In this document: piece after piece, positions 55,633-64,000 of the stretch
Layout: every line of letters starts with the position of its first letter
Position numbering within the stretch: position 1 is the first letter of the stretch
Assembly: GCF_016772275.1 (NCBI RefSeq)
Contig: NZ_CP065425.1
Span: forward strand, 102,001-166,000
From: Heyndrickxia vini
GTDB lineage: Bacteria > Bacillota > Bacilli > Bacillales > Bacillaceae_C
DNA length: 64,000 nucleotides
Direction: 5' to 3'
The notes under the pieces: model-generated
Databases searched by the model: none
What the model was told of the DNA's origin: nothing
What the model saw: only the letters and a program-made list of their open reading frames with translations
Made by a program: the position numbers and the translations under genes

Positions 55633-57513
55633 ATGGAAACAAAAATCAATAAAGAAATAAGGAGTACATTAGAAAAATTTGGTGAAAAATATTTAATCGA
55701 AGATAGTGTCAATAAAAATAAAGTCATCCAGGATTTAGATGCGTATGATAACGAGCTATTGGGAGAGTTTATAGAAAATGAAACAATAAAAGAAAACTTC
55801 ACAATTAATATTAACGGAAATATTGTTCTTCAGACAAATAAATTAATCGAATTATTTGAAGCAGATGAATACTGGCAAGACTCATATACAAAATACTCAA
55901 AAAAAATAGGTTTAACTGTAAACGGAAAATTCATTGATGAATCGACAGATGTAGTTTTAGATTTTCCTTATAAAGATACCGTTTTAAAAGCAAGTATGTC
56001 TAAAGAAGATACAGATAAAGATGATTTAAGACCAGATGAGCCATTTTTAAATGAAGTTATTGCAAAAGAGGAAATTGATGTTTTGTTAGATAAAAAAATA
56101 TTAGTTAATGCAAAGAAATATGATAAAAATGGAGCAAATGAAGTTAGTGAATTCAGTGATGATGATAATTTAATTATTAAAGGAAATAACTTGTTAGCAC
56201 TACATACATTAAAAGAAAAGTATGCTGGAAAAGTGAAACTAATATATATTGATCCCCCATATAATACTGGTAATGATAGTTTTAATTATAACGACAAATT
56301 CAACCATGCATCTTGGTTAACATTTATGAAAAATAGAATAGAAGTAGCGAAGGAAATACTATCTGATGAAGGGTCAATATGGGTTACCCTTGATGATGTA
56401 GAAGTCCATTATTTTAAAGTACTATGTGATGAAATATTTGGACGGGAATGTTTTATTAATACTATTGCTTGGAGACATTCTGATAATAGCAATAATAATG
56501 CATTAGTTTTTTCAGAGGATTACAATTTTATTCTTGTGTATTCAAAGAAATCTGGTTGGAGACCTAATTTTATAAATGATCCAGAAAAAAGGAAACACTT
56601 CAAAAACCCTGATAATGACCCTAAAGGTCCTTGGTTTGATGGTAATCCAGTCAACAACCCAGGATTAAGGAAAAATTTACAGTTTAATATTACAACTCCT
56701 AGTGGAAAAATCATAAAACACCCTGCAAATGGATGGCGTTGGTCTAAAGAAACAATGAAGGAAAAATTTGAAACTGGTGAACTTAGATTTTCCAATGATG
56801 AAACAAGGGTCATAAGAAGAACATATTTAAAAGATATGGCAGGACTTCCACCATCAACATTATGGACCAACTTAGAAAATACAGGGCATACCAGAAAAGC
56901 TAAATATGAATTAAAGAAACTTTTCCCTGATGTACCAGTAACAAGTTTATTTTCTACACCAAAACCAGAGTTATTAATTAAGTATATTTTAGAAATTGCA
57001 ACAAGTGAAAATGACTTAATAATGGATTTCTTCATGGGTTCAGCTACTACTCAAGCAGTGGCTCATAAAATGGGGCGCCAATATATAGGTATTGAACAAA
57101 TGGATTATATTAATTCAGTTTCTATACCACGCTTACAAAAAGTAATTGAAGGTGAACAAGGTGGTATATCGAACGAAGTAGATTGGCAAAGTGGAGGAAG
57201 CTTTGTTTACGTAGAATTAATGGAAAAAAATCGTGGTTTTCTAAAATCTATTAAAAATGCAGAAAGTCAAAATGAATTGCGTAAAGTTCTTAATTTCTTG
57301 ATAGAAGAAGCAGAAATTGATTTTAGAATTGACTTAGGAAAAGTAATAGAGACGTTACATGAATTATCATTAGATGAACAAAAACGAATATTAATTAAAA
57401 TTATTGATAAAAACCAACTTTATTATAATTATTCGGAAATAAACGATAAAAATGTTCGTGATTTAATTACCGAGAATGATTACAAGTTTAATAAAAGTTT
57501 TTACAAAGATTGA
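55633..57513 (+). CDS. Type III restriction-modification methyltransferase Mod
   Basis: A 626-residue beta-class adenine methyltransferase. The catalytic motif IV DPPYNTG is at residues 207-213, and the AdoMet motif DFFMGSATT follows at 465-473, the motif order of type III Mod. The stretch between (about 280-440), including NPDNDPKGPWFDGNP and STLWTNLENTGH, is the expected target-recognition region. Mod methylates one strand of a short asymmetric site and also gives Res its specificity. It ends 11 bases before res, forming an operon. TAGGGAGTGAGCGCC precedes ATG 55633. Confidence 0.93.
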   Translation: METKINKEIRSTLEKFGEKYLIEDSVNKNKVIQDLDAYDNELLGEFIENETIKENFTININGNIVLQTNKLIELFEADEYWQDSYTKYSKKIGLTVNGKFIDESTDVVLDFPYKDTVLKASMSKEDTDKDDLRPDEPFLNEVIAKEEIDVLLDKKILVNAKKYDKNGANEVSEFSDDDNLIIKGNNLLALHTLKEKYAGKVKLIYIDPPYNTGNDSFNYNDKFNHASWLTFMKNRIEVAKEILSDEGSIWVTLDDVEVHYFKVLCDEIFGRECFINTIAWRHSDNSNNNALVFSEDYNFILVYSKKSGWRPNFINDPEKRKHFKNPDNDPKGPWFDGNPVNNPGLRKNLQFNITTPSGKIIKHPANGWRWSKETMKEKFETGELRFSNDETRVIRRTYLKDMAGLPPSTLWTNLENTGHTRKAKYELKKLFPDVPVTSLFSTPKPELLIKYILEIATSENDLIMDFFMGSATTQAVAHKMGRQYIGIEQMDYINSVSIPRLQKVIEGEQGGISNEVDWQSGGSFVYVELMEKNRGFLKSIKNAESQNELRKVLNFLIEEAEIDFRIDLGKVIETLHELSLDEQKRILIKIIDKNQLYYNYSEINDKNVRDLITENDYKFNKSFYKD

Positions 57514-57524
57514 GGTGAATAGAA

Positions 57525-60233
57525 TTGTCAAAGAAAAAGAAACTAAAGCACTTGTCATTACCTTTATATGATGAATTGAAAGAATTGGATGATAGTTTAT
57601 TTAACGAACAAGCTGCTTGGAGTACGCCGGGTTACATAACGGATAATATGGTTCATACTTTTAGATATTATCAAAATACAGCGTTGCGTTTTTTTCATTA
57701 TTCGCAATCTAATAGTGCATTTCAATTTAGAAATGTTAATCACGTCTTGTTTAATATGGCGACAGGTAGTGGGAAGACCGATCTAATGGCTGGTCTAATT
57801 CTTTATCTTTATCAAGAATACGGCTACCAAAACTTCTTATTTCTAGTAAATACGAATGGAGTACTTAATAAGACGATTGATAATTTAACGAACAAAGTTT
57901 CAAATAAATATTTATACTCAAATCAAATTGAGATAGACGGGAATCGAGTAGACATCCAAAGGGTAAATTCTTTTCCATATAATCAAAGTAAGAATACGAT
58001 TTATCTAAAATTAGCTACCGTTCAAAGTGTTGCATCTGATATTTACACACAAAAAGAAAATTCTATGGGTGAAGAAGATTATGCTAAAAACAAAGTTGTT
58101 ATTTTAGGTGATGAAGCACATCATTATTCTGCATCAACAAAAACTGAAAAAGAAAAGGAGCAGTCATGGGAAAAGGCAATTTCTACAATCTTAAATGCTA
58201 GAAAAGATAATCGTTTATTAGAATTTACAGCAACGATTGACCTTGAAAATAAGAATATTTATGAAAAATATAAAGATAAAGTATTATACCGTTATGCACT
58301 AGATAGGTTTATTCAAGATAAATATTCTAAAAACGTAAAAAGAATTCAGTCTAGTAATACTGATATAGATAATATGCTTAATGTAATTTTATTAAGTGAA
58401 TACCGAAGAAGGTATGCTTTGGAACAACATGAAACATATATAAAGCCTGTTGTCATGTTTAAATCACAACGAATCGAAGCATCTAATGAAGCGAACGAGA
58501 AATTTAATGATTTAATAAATACATTATCCGCAGTTTCACTTAGGGAATTCTTAAATAGACAAGAGCGGATTGTTACAGAAGAAGATAGTGAAACGTTAGC
58601 TTTAGCTTACAGATATTATAGAGAAAATATTGAAAGTCTAAATGAGATTGTGCATGATATAAAAAGAGAGTTTGCCTCTAATCGAATAATCAATGCAAAT
58701 GATACAAGCCAATCAGGAATCTTAGAAAAAGGGCATTATGAAGCATTAAATAGTTTAGAAAGCCCTACTAACTTATATCGTGTTGTTTTTGCGGTTGCTA
58801 AACTAACCGAAGGATGGGATGTTCTAAACTTATACGATATCGTTCGTTTGAGTGATGATCCAAAAGTTTCAGGTACAAAGGCAACAACAATGTCAGAAGC
58901 TCAATTAATCGGTAGAGGTGCGAGATATAATCCCTTTTTATTAAATGGAGAGCGTTCGTATCAGAGAAGATTTGAAGATGATAGTGTAGATAGTTTAATC
59001 TTAGAGACAATACACTATCATACAATTAATGAACCGCAATATTTAAAGAACCTAGTAAATTCATTGAATGAAATGAATTTACCAACGGGTGAAGATAAAA
59101 AGAATCCTTTACTAGACGTTAAGGTTAAAAGTGAATTTAAAAAAACAGAAGTTTGGAAATACGGAAAAATTTACTATAATGAGACGGTTAAAGTTAGCGA
59201 TGACTATTATAATTCATTAGATAAATATGGAGTTGATAATAAAAGTGATATTGTAATTCCGTATATTTCCTCTATGCAAGAATTAGGATATCGAGATGGA
59301 GAAATTAGGGAAGATTATTCAAATGCTTATAATCTCACTGTTGAATTTGACCAGCGTTATCTAAATAAAGTGATGAATCGTATTTCATTTTATCACTTTA
59401 ATAATTTAAAAAAATATATTCCTCTATTGGGAACAAGAGACGAGTTCTTAGGGGAAAGATGGCTTAATATTTTCAATCGGACAGTTTATGTTACAGTACC
59501 TCGTACAATGGGAAGTAATGCGTTAACCCCGAATGAAAAGATTCATATATTGGAAAAGTACTTTCTAGAAGTTGCCAAACAAATTAAATCGGGATATAGC
59601 AAGCGACGTGGTACGGGGAAATTTATTGGTTATCCTATCAACGAATATATTTCAAATTACCGTAAACGTGTCCCTAATTATGACACGTCTAAAATGGTTT
59701 TGGACGGGAATCCACAGAATGTACAACGTTACGAAATTAAAGAGAATTACTTTGTGTATGATTCGGCAATTATAAACTTAACTGAAAGACAGTTAATTGA
59801 TAAGATAGCTGAGCGTGTATCGGAATTAAAGGAAAAATATAAAGATGTGTATTTAATTCGAATGGATGAAAATATGCATAGAGAATCTGCAAAAAATCAT
59901 AAGTTAAAACTCCACCAATTTGGAAATGGTCATGATGGAATACATTTAGAAGGATTCCAACCTGATTTTATTTTATATCTAAAAAATGCAGACTACATAG
60001 TTCAGATTTTCATTGAACCAAAAGGAAGAAATATTGAAGAAGAACAATGGAAGGAAGATTTACTCATGTATATAAATGAACATGAAGCTGAAATAATGTT
60101 TGAAGATGAGACTGAAAATGTAAAAATTAAAGGTGTCAAATTCTATACAATGAACGATGGAAGATATACAATAAAACAAATTGGTGAAATTGCATTAGGT
60201 AAGGAATTTAAAGGTTTAAGTATACAAAGCTAA
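57525..60233 (+). CDS. Type III restriction endonuclease subunit Res
   Basis: A 902-residue protein with an SF2 translocase: Walker A ATGSGKT (79-85), DEAH box (196-199), motif III-like LEFTATIDL, and motif VI QLIGRGARYNP. A PD-(D/E)xK-type nuclease lies near the C terminus (GFQPDFILYL then FIEPKG). The start is TTG 57525 after TGAGGTGAATAGAA. With Mod it should cut DNA having two inversely oriented unmethylated sites. Both genes look full length. Confidence 0.93.
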   Translation: MSKKKKLKHLSLPLYDELKELDDSLFNEQAAWSTPGYITDNMVHTFRYYQNTALRFFHYSQSNSAFQFRNVNHVLFNMATGSGKTDLMAGLILYLYQEYGYQNFLFLVNTNGVLNKTIDNLTNKVSNKYLYSNQIEIDGNRVDIQRVNSFPYNQSKNTIYLKLATVQSVASDIYTQKENSMGEEDYAKNKVVILGDEAHHYSASTKTEKEKEQSWEKAISTILNARKDNRLLEFTATIDLENKNIYEKYKDKVLYRYALDRFIQDKYSKNVKRIQSSNTDIDNMLNVILLSEYRRRYALEQHETYIKPVVMFKSQRIEASNEANEKFNDLINTLSAVSLREFLNRQERIVTEEDSETLALAYRYYRENIESLNEIVHDIKREFASNRIINANDTSQSGILEKGHYEALNSLESPTNLYRVVFAVAKLTEGWDVLNLYDIVRLSDDPKVSGTKATTMSEAQLIGRGARYNPFLLNGERSYQRRFEDDSVDSLILETIHYHTINEPQYLKNLVNSLNEMNLPTGEDKKNPLLDVKVKSEFKKTEVWKYGKIYYNETVKVSDDYYNSLDKYGVDNKSDIVIPYISSMQELGYRDGEIREDYSNAYNLTVEFDQRYLNKVMNRISFYHFNNLKKYIPLLGTRDEFLGERWLNIFNRTVYVTVPRTMGSNALTPNEKIHILEKYFLEVAKQIKSGYSKRRGTGKFIGYPINEYISNYRKRVPNYDTSKMVLDGNPQNVQRYEIKENYFVYDSAIINLTERQLIDKIAERVSELKEKYKDVYLIRMDENMHRESAKNHKLKLHQFGNGHDGIHLEGFQPDFILYLKNADYIVQIFIEPKGRNIEEEQWKEDLLMYINEHEAEIMFEDETENVKIKGVKFYTMNDGRYTIKQIGEIALGKEFKGLSIQS

Positions 60234-60260
60234 AAATTGTATTCAACTAACATCTATCAT

Positions 60261-60280
60261 TTTGGTTCAAATTGGTTCAA
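60261..60280. repeat. Right arm direct repeats
   Basis: Two tandem copies of TTGGTTCAA with a one-base gap, about 110 bases inside attR. They mirror the TTGGTGCAA pair at the left end. Confidence 0.6.
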
Positions 60281-60392
60281 GTAAAGTCATTTTTAATCCT
60301 TTTTCATACATTTTTATCCGTATAACAATTCCCGAAACGTTGATATAAATGGATTACAATGGAATCAATATACATAAATTTTATATGTATAT

Positions 60393-60409
60393 TTCTCAAA
60401 ACGTTAATA
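60393..60409. other. attR core site
   Basis: TTCTCAAAACGTTAATA, identical to attL. Downstream bases ATATCAACGTTT resemble ATACCAACGTTT after attL, so the homology continues imperfectly. Confidence 0.85.
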
Positions 60410-60429
60410 TTATTTATATATCAACGTTT

Positions 60430-60466
60430 AACCCCCTTCTCGAGAAATCGGGAAAGGGGGTTTTTT
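60430..60466 (+). terminator. Native rpsI terminator, displaced
   Basis: Stem AACCCCCTT/AAGGGGGTT (60430-60438 / 60454-60462) with a run of Ts. It lies just after attR and would directly follow rpsI in the empty chromosome. Confidence 0.85.
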
Positions 60467-60499
60467 AATGTGTAACGGGTGGTTGCTCCCTACCCAAAA

Positions 60500-60687
60500 T
60501 AAGCGGAGAAATTCCCCTTAATTAGGAAGTAGTACGAAAAATAGCTTAAATAGACGGAAGATTTCCGACTATTGACTTAAAAAATGTGAAAATGGGTGAT
60601 TTTTCTTTACTTAATCGGAAAATTTCCGCTTAATTCCCCCAAACCGATCTCTATTCTGCAGTATAACCGGAGAATCTCCGCTTATTA
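60500..60687. repeat. Array of four short palindromes
   Basis: Four related dyads of about 24 bases with CGGA and TCCG arms flanked by TAA/TTA: near 60500-60524, 60549-60573, 60611-60634 and 60664-60687. They are spaced 49-62 bases apart. The rest of the 60467-60881 gap shows no gene and only a hairpin near the deacetylase end. Confidence 0.7.
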
Positions 60688-60848
60688 AATGTCACTAGTT
60701 ACTACTCAATTAAGGATAAGACTTCTTTTGTGTCAAAATAACCAGGAAAACCTCTAAAGCCTTTGAGGAGTGTTATGTGCTTTTATGTTTGCACCTCCAA
60801 AATAAACCCGTTAGAAATTTTTTACTTATATTTGCTTTTACAATTTTC

Positions 60849-60883
60849 AAAGCCCCGTGCCAGATTGGACTCGAGGCTTTTTT
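60849..60883. terminator. Hairpin just after the deacetylase stop
   Basis: Arms AAAGCCCCG (60849-60857) and CGAGGCTTT (60872-60880), one mismatch. A T run follows on the plus strand and a short one on the minus strand, so it may act in both directions. Confidence 0.6.
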
Positions 60884-61637
60884 ACATTGTCGGAAAAAGA
60901 TATAAAGGATGCGGTAAAATCCCTTTTGAACGATATAACAGCTCTGAAACAGTAACACATTCATATCCTTCTTTTTTTAACGTAGCTAATATTTTATCTA
61001 AGGCTTGAACAGTTTGAGTGCGATCCCCACCAGAGTCATGTAATAAAACGATGTCCCCCGGCTGAGTGTCAGAAGTAACGCTGTGGACAATTTTGTTTAC
61101 CCCAGGTCGACTCCAATCTTTTGTATCTTGATGCCAGGACCACATAATGATTTGATACCCGTTCTTAACGGCGGTGTTTATAATTGTTTCATCATAATAC
61201 CCTCCAACAGGTCGAAAAAGTGAAGGATAATAACCAGTAATACCGAAAATAGTATTTGCCGTCTGTTTTAATTCCCTTTTTAGATTTATGGGGTCAACGG
61301 TTAAATCATAGTGATGATTATATGTGTGGTTAGCCACTTCATGGCCTTCCTCCACTTGTCTTTTAATTATGTCAGGATGTTTTTCGGCATGTTCTCCAAT
61401 CACAAAAAACGTTGCTTTTGCTTGATACTTCGCTAATGTATCTAAAATTTGTGGGGTATAGGTTGGGCTTGGACCATCGTCAAACGTTAAAGCAATTATT
61501 TTTTCATTTGTTTTTACGTCCCAGAATACTTTTCCTGTTTTTTCATAATACATTCGCCCTTTCGGTGAGGCGATGGATTCATTTGTATAAAGGAAAAAGA
61601 TAGATGTGACTAATAGTAGATAAAATGAAAGCCTCAT
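60882..61637 (-). CDS. Secreted polysaccharide deacetylase
   Basis: A 251-residue NodB-domain enzyme (carbohydrate esterase family 4 type). A signal peptide is visible (MRLSFYLLLVTSIFFLY). Catalytic motifs are TFDDGPSPTY, HxxxH in NHTYNHH, RPVGGYYDET, KDW in HQDTKDWSRPG and LLHDSGGD. It probably removes acetyl groups from peptidoglycan or a wall polymer. It is transcribed against its neighbours and is not in this position in B. subtilis. AGGAGTTC precedes the ATG. Confidence 0.88.
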   Translation of the reverse strand: MRLSFYLLLVTSIFFLYTNESIASPKGRMYYEKTGKVFWDVKTNEKIIALTFDDGPSPTYTPQILDTLAKYQAKATFFVIGEHAEKHPDIIKRQVEEGHEVANHTYNHHYDLTVDPINLKRELKQTANTIFGITGYYPSLFRPVGGYYDETIINTAVKNGYQIIMWSWHQDTKDWSRPGVNKIVHSVTSDTQPGDIVLLHDSGGDRTQTVQALDKILATLKKEGYECVTVSELLYRSKGILPHPLYLFPTM

Positions 61638-61807
61638 AAATAATGAACTCCTATAAATGAATTTAGCATTAGTTTATGTTATTTCTTCATATTTATAATG
61701 AATGTTGCTTAGGGATGGGTTTTCTTGAATTGGTAATGTTTTATCAATGGTCTGCTGAATTAGAAAGGCGGGTTCGTTGAAAAATATTGCTAGGAGGAGT
61801 GGGTATT

Positions 61808-62251
61808 ATGAATGTGATTACAACTTTTAACGCGAAAAGACGCGAAAGACAGATAAAATATGAACGGAAACTTCTTAAAGAGTTATCCATTCAAAGTTTA
61901 AAGAAAAGTGTACAGGAGCATTTCGGCTCCGAGCGAATAGAGGGTGGAATATGGATTCAACAAGGGGTAGAAGAGGGTTGCTATGATGTAGCAATTGAAG
62001 CGTTTTTACTCGGTGGACAATTTAGCCGTTTTAGTCATTTTGGAGAATCAACCGAGGAAATTAAAAAACGTTGTCAAAATGAAATTAGACATTTAACTGA
62101 TACACTTTATAATTTTTGGTTATATTGGAAGTTTGGAGATGAAGGATTTATTCAAGAGTCCATTTATTATTCATGTGAGCAGTTCGTTGATAAATGGTGG
62201 ATGGAGGGTTTTATTAAGGGTGAACAGAGAAGGAAATTAAGACTGCACTAA
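61808..62251 (+). CDS. ybaK: YbaK-like DUF2521 protein
   Basis: A 147-residue protein of unknown function, matching the YbaK position upstream of cwlD. The N-terminal third is basic and helical (TFNAKRRERQIKYERKLLKEL); the rest is rich in Trp, Phe and Tyr (YNFWLYWKFGDEGFI). ATG 61808 follows AGGAGTGGGTATT; an in-frame TTG at 61787 lies upstream of that site. No catalytic motif is apparent. Confidence 0.8.
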   Translation: MNVITTFNAKRRERQIKYERKLLKELSIQSLKKSVQEHFGSERIEGGIWIQQGVEEGCYDVAIEAFLLGGQFSRFSHFGESTEEIKKRCQNEIRHLTDTLYNFWLYWKFGDEGFIQESIYYSCEQFVDKWWMEGFIKGEQRRKLRLH

Positions 62252-62332
62252 GCATTTTCGAACATATTAAGTTCTAAAACTGAACCTTGTCCCATATGTA
62301 TGGAATAGAAGATTGGGAAGGGAAGGTTTTGG

Positions 62333-63043
62333 ATGAGCCGGAAGGTCAAACTCATTAGCTTTATATTAGGTGCACTTCTTTTATTTTTGCTCTTTCAATT
62401 TCAATTTTTTCAAAAAGATACGTGGGATTCCTGGAATCTACCTTTATCAGGGAAAGTGATTATTTTAGATCCCGGTCATGGAGGACCCGATGGGGGGGCT
62501 GGTGATGCTGATGCCCTTGAGAAGGAGATTGCTCTCAAAGTATCCCTTAATATTAGGGATTATCTTCAAGAGCAAGGGGCACTCGTCATGCTGACAAGGG
62601 AGGATGATTCTGATCTGGCGGATCCTAACACAAAAGGAATAGGCCGAAGAAAGGTAGAAGATTTAAAAAATAGGCTCAATATGATTAATGAGTCTGATGC
62701 AGATCTCTATTTAAGTATCCACCTGAATGCAATTCCGTCTCCACGATGGAGCGGGGCACAAACATTCTACTCTCCGCACTTAATTGAAAATAAACGAATT
62801 GCAAAGTTCATTCAAAGTGAGCTTATCAGAAATCTTGAAAATACGGATAGAGAAGCAAAAATCTTGAAAAATATATATGTTGTTAAAAATGCTAACAAAC
62901 CAGGTGCACTAGTTGAAATAGGGTTTTTATCTAATCCAACTGAAAGACAAAATTTAAAGAGCGAGAAATATCAAAAGAAAATTTCGGCTTCAATTTACAA
63001 TGGAATTATGAGATATTTTACAAATGAAAAGGATTTAAAGTAA
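62333..63043 (+). CDS. cwlD: N-acetylmuramoyl-L-alanine amidase CwlD
   Basis: A sporulation enzyme that with a deacetylase makes muramic-delta-lactam in spore cortex. The 236-residue protein has an N-terminal membrane segment and an Amidase_3 domain: zinc ligands in LDPGHGG, E in KEIALKV, H in YLSIHLNAI, and the catalytic glutamate in LVEIGFLSN. AAGGGAAGGTTTTGG precedes ATG 62333. A strong terminator follows. This supports a spore-forming host. Confidence 0.95.
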   Translation: MSRKVKLISFILGALLLFLLFQFQFFQKDTWDSWNLPLSGKVIILDPGHGGPDGGAGDADALEKEIALKVSLNIRDYLQEQGALVMLTREDDSDLADPNTKGIGRRKVEDLKNRLNMINESDADLYLSIHLNAIPSPRWSGAQTFYSPHLIENKRIAKFIQSELIRNLENTDREAKILKNIYVVKNANKPGALVEIGFLSNPTERQNLKSEKYQKKISASIYNGIMRYFTNEKDLK

Positions 63044-63077
63044 AAGGTAATCGAGACCCCGCGATTGCCTTTTTTTG
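63044..63077 (+). terminator. Terminator after cwlD
   Basis: Stem AAGGTAATCG/CGATTGCCTT with a run of Ts. Confidence 0.9.
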
Positions 63078-63163
63078 CACCCTAAAGCAGTTTCCCTTCT
63101 TGAAAGGAGAAATTATGTTATACTTGTGGTGTAACCGAATTCACATCAAGGATGGTGTATGAA

Positions 63164-64000
63164 GTGCTAACTGAACAGGAAATAGTCAATATACTAAAAG
63201 GAATAAAAGATCCTTTCCTACATAAAACGTTAGAAGAAACAAATGGAATTTTAGAAGTAAAAGTGAAAGAAGAAAAAGAGCATGTCAGTGTGAAGCTCGC
63301 TATTGCAAAAACAGGGACAAGTGAACAACTTCAACTTCAAACACAAGTAGTAAATACATTGAAAGAAGCGGGAGCCAATACGGTTGGTATTCGCTTTGCT
63401 GAACTTCCGGAAGAGATTTTGCAAAAATTTAGAGGTTCAGAACCTGCAGATCAAGGAAATAATCTTTTATCACCTACCAGCAAAACGACTTTTATTGCCA
63501 TTGCTAGTGGAAAAGGTGGGGTAGGAAAATCAACAGTTTCAGTTAATTTGGCCGTATCATTAGCTCGTCAAGGGAAAAAGGTTGGCTTAATTGATGCGGA
63601 TATTTACGGATTTAGTGTTCCAGATATGATGGGCGTTACGAATCGTCCTGTCGTACGTGGTGAACGAATCATTCCTGTCGAAAGACTGGGCGTTAAAATT
63701 ATCTCTATGGGCTTTTTCGTTGAAGATAATGCTCCTGTTATTTGGCGCGGTCCTATGTTAGGAAAAATGTTAAATAATTTCTTTACTGAGGTAGAGTGGG
63801 GAGAATTAGATTATTTATTATTAGATTTACCTCCTGGTACTGGTGATGTCGCATTAGATTTACATACGATGCTACCACACTGTAAAGAAATTATCGTTAC
63901 CACTCCACATCCAACAGCTGCCTTTGTTGCTGCTCGTGCCGGTGCAATGGCATTAAGAACAGAACATGAGCTGTTAGGAGTTATCGAAAACATGTCTTAC
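63164..64000 (+). CDS. salA: SalA / Mrp-family iron-sulfur carrier ATPase (3' partial)
   Basis: 279 codons are visible and the gene runs off the window. An N-terminal DUF59-like domain (about residues 1-95) is followed by a P-loop with the deviant Walker A GKGGVGKST and the IDADIYGFSVPDM, LDLPPGTGDVAL and TPHPTAAFVAARAG segments. B. subtilis SalA controls scoC and uses this fold. GTG 63164 matches the family N terminus with AAGGA about 11 bases upstream; ATG 63152 in the same frame is an alternative. Confidence 0.9.
   Translation, partial: MLTEQEIVNILKGIKDPFLHKTLEETNGILEVKVKEEKEHVSVKLAIAKTGTSEQLQLQTQVVNTLKEAGANTVGIRFAELPEEILQKFRGSEPADQGNNLLSPTSKTTFIAIASGKGGVGKSTVSVNLAVSLARQGKKVGLIDADIYGFSVPDMMGVTNRPVVRGERIIPVERLGVKIISMGFFVEDNAPVIWRGPMLGKMLNNFFTEVEWGELDYLLLDLPPGTGDVALDLHTMLPHCKEIIVTTPHPTAAFVAARAGAMALRTEHELLGVIENMSY

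Larger units (their letters stand above)
47611..60409. mobile_element. Integrative mobilizable element in the 3' end of rpsI
   Basis: The element is bounded by identical 17-base cores, TTCTCAAAACGTTAATA. It carries a tyrosine integrase (interrupted), an excisionase-like gene, a MobT/Rep-type relaxase, an FtsK/TcpA-like ATPase, a DUF961-like gene, an XRE regulator, radC and a type III restriction-modification pair. No VirB4-like, VirB6-like or other mating-channel genes are present, so it is best read as an IME or a reduced ICE of the Tn916/ICESt3 type rather than a self-transmissible ICE. The native rpsI terminator lies just beyond the right core. Confidence 0.85.

Noticed and set aside
57010-57060. 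The Mod AdoMet motif reads GSATT instead of GSGTT, suggesting an inactive enzyme
   Set aside because: GSATT is, as far as I know, common in type III Mod proteins, so it is not evidence of loss of activity.
60500-60687. The four regularly spaced repeats could be a small CRISPR array
   Set aside because: The repeats are imperfect palindromes that differ from each other, the intervening pieces vary from about 25 to 38 bases, and no cas genes are in the window.

Overview
The window is a low-GC chromosomal segment from a spore-forming member of the Bacillaceae. Gene order follows the Bacillus subtilis radA-disA to salA region almost gene for gene, start codons include several TTG and GTG, Shine-Dalgarno sequences are strong AGGAGG types, and sporulation genes (sigH, cwlD) are present. 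The genus cannot be fixed from the sequence alone.

Positions 1-11266 hold radA (5' end outside the window), disA, a yacL-type PIN/TRAM gene, ispD, ispF and gltX. A cysteine T-box leader then precedes cysE and cysS, followed by mini-RNase III, rlmB, rae1 and sigH. Positions 11377-23329 hold rpmGB, secE, nusG, the L11-L1 and L10-L7/L12 operons with autoregulatory leaders, an rsmC-like methyltransferase, and rpoB-rpoC. Positions 23546-42979 are the str, S10, spc and alpha operons from the L7Ae-like gene to rplQ. Methionine aminopeptidase (map), normally between adk and infA, is only a decayed pseudogene here, and no KOW-domain gene follows it. Positions 43337-47625 hold the ECF transporter core (ecfA1, ecfA2, ecfT), truA, rplM and rpsI.

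Positions 47611-60409 are a 12.8 kb integrated mobilizable element inserted exactly at the 3' end of rpsI. Both ends carry the same 17-bp core, which contains the last rpsI codons, and each end has paired direct repeats that look like integrase arm sites. The left arm, on the minus strand, encodes a tyrosine integrase, a small excisionase-like protein, a MobT/Rep-type relaxase, an FtsK/TcpA-like coupling ATPase and a DUF961-like protein. The plus strand encodes an XRE-type regulator, RadC and a complete type III restriction-modification pair (Mod, Res). No mating-channel genes are present, so the element looks like an IME carrying a defence cargo. Its integrase is split by a 1468-bp IS3-family element with a 3-bp target duplication, and removing the IS restores the reading frame.

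Positions 60410-64000 return to the chromosome: the displaced rpsI terminator, an array of four short palindromes, a polysaccharide deacetylase on the minus strand, ybaK, cwlD and the start of salA.

Apart from the island, the window is a translation and transcription machinery cluster. Most regulatory signals are leader RNAs (T-box, L1-type sites, L10 leader, L13 leader), tandem sigma-A promoters and intercistronic hairpins. The least explained parts are the island, the map ruin, and several strong palindromes or structured RNAs (rpoB-rpoC, fusA-tuf, upstream of ecfA1, nusG leader).
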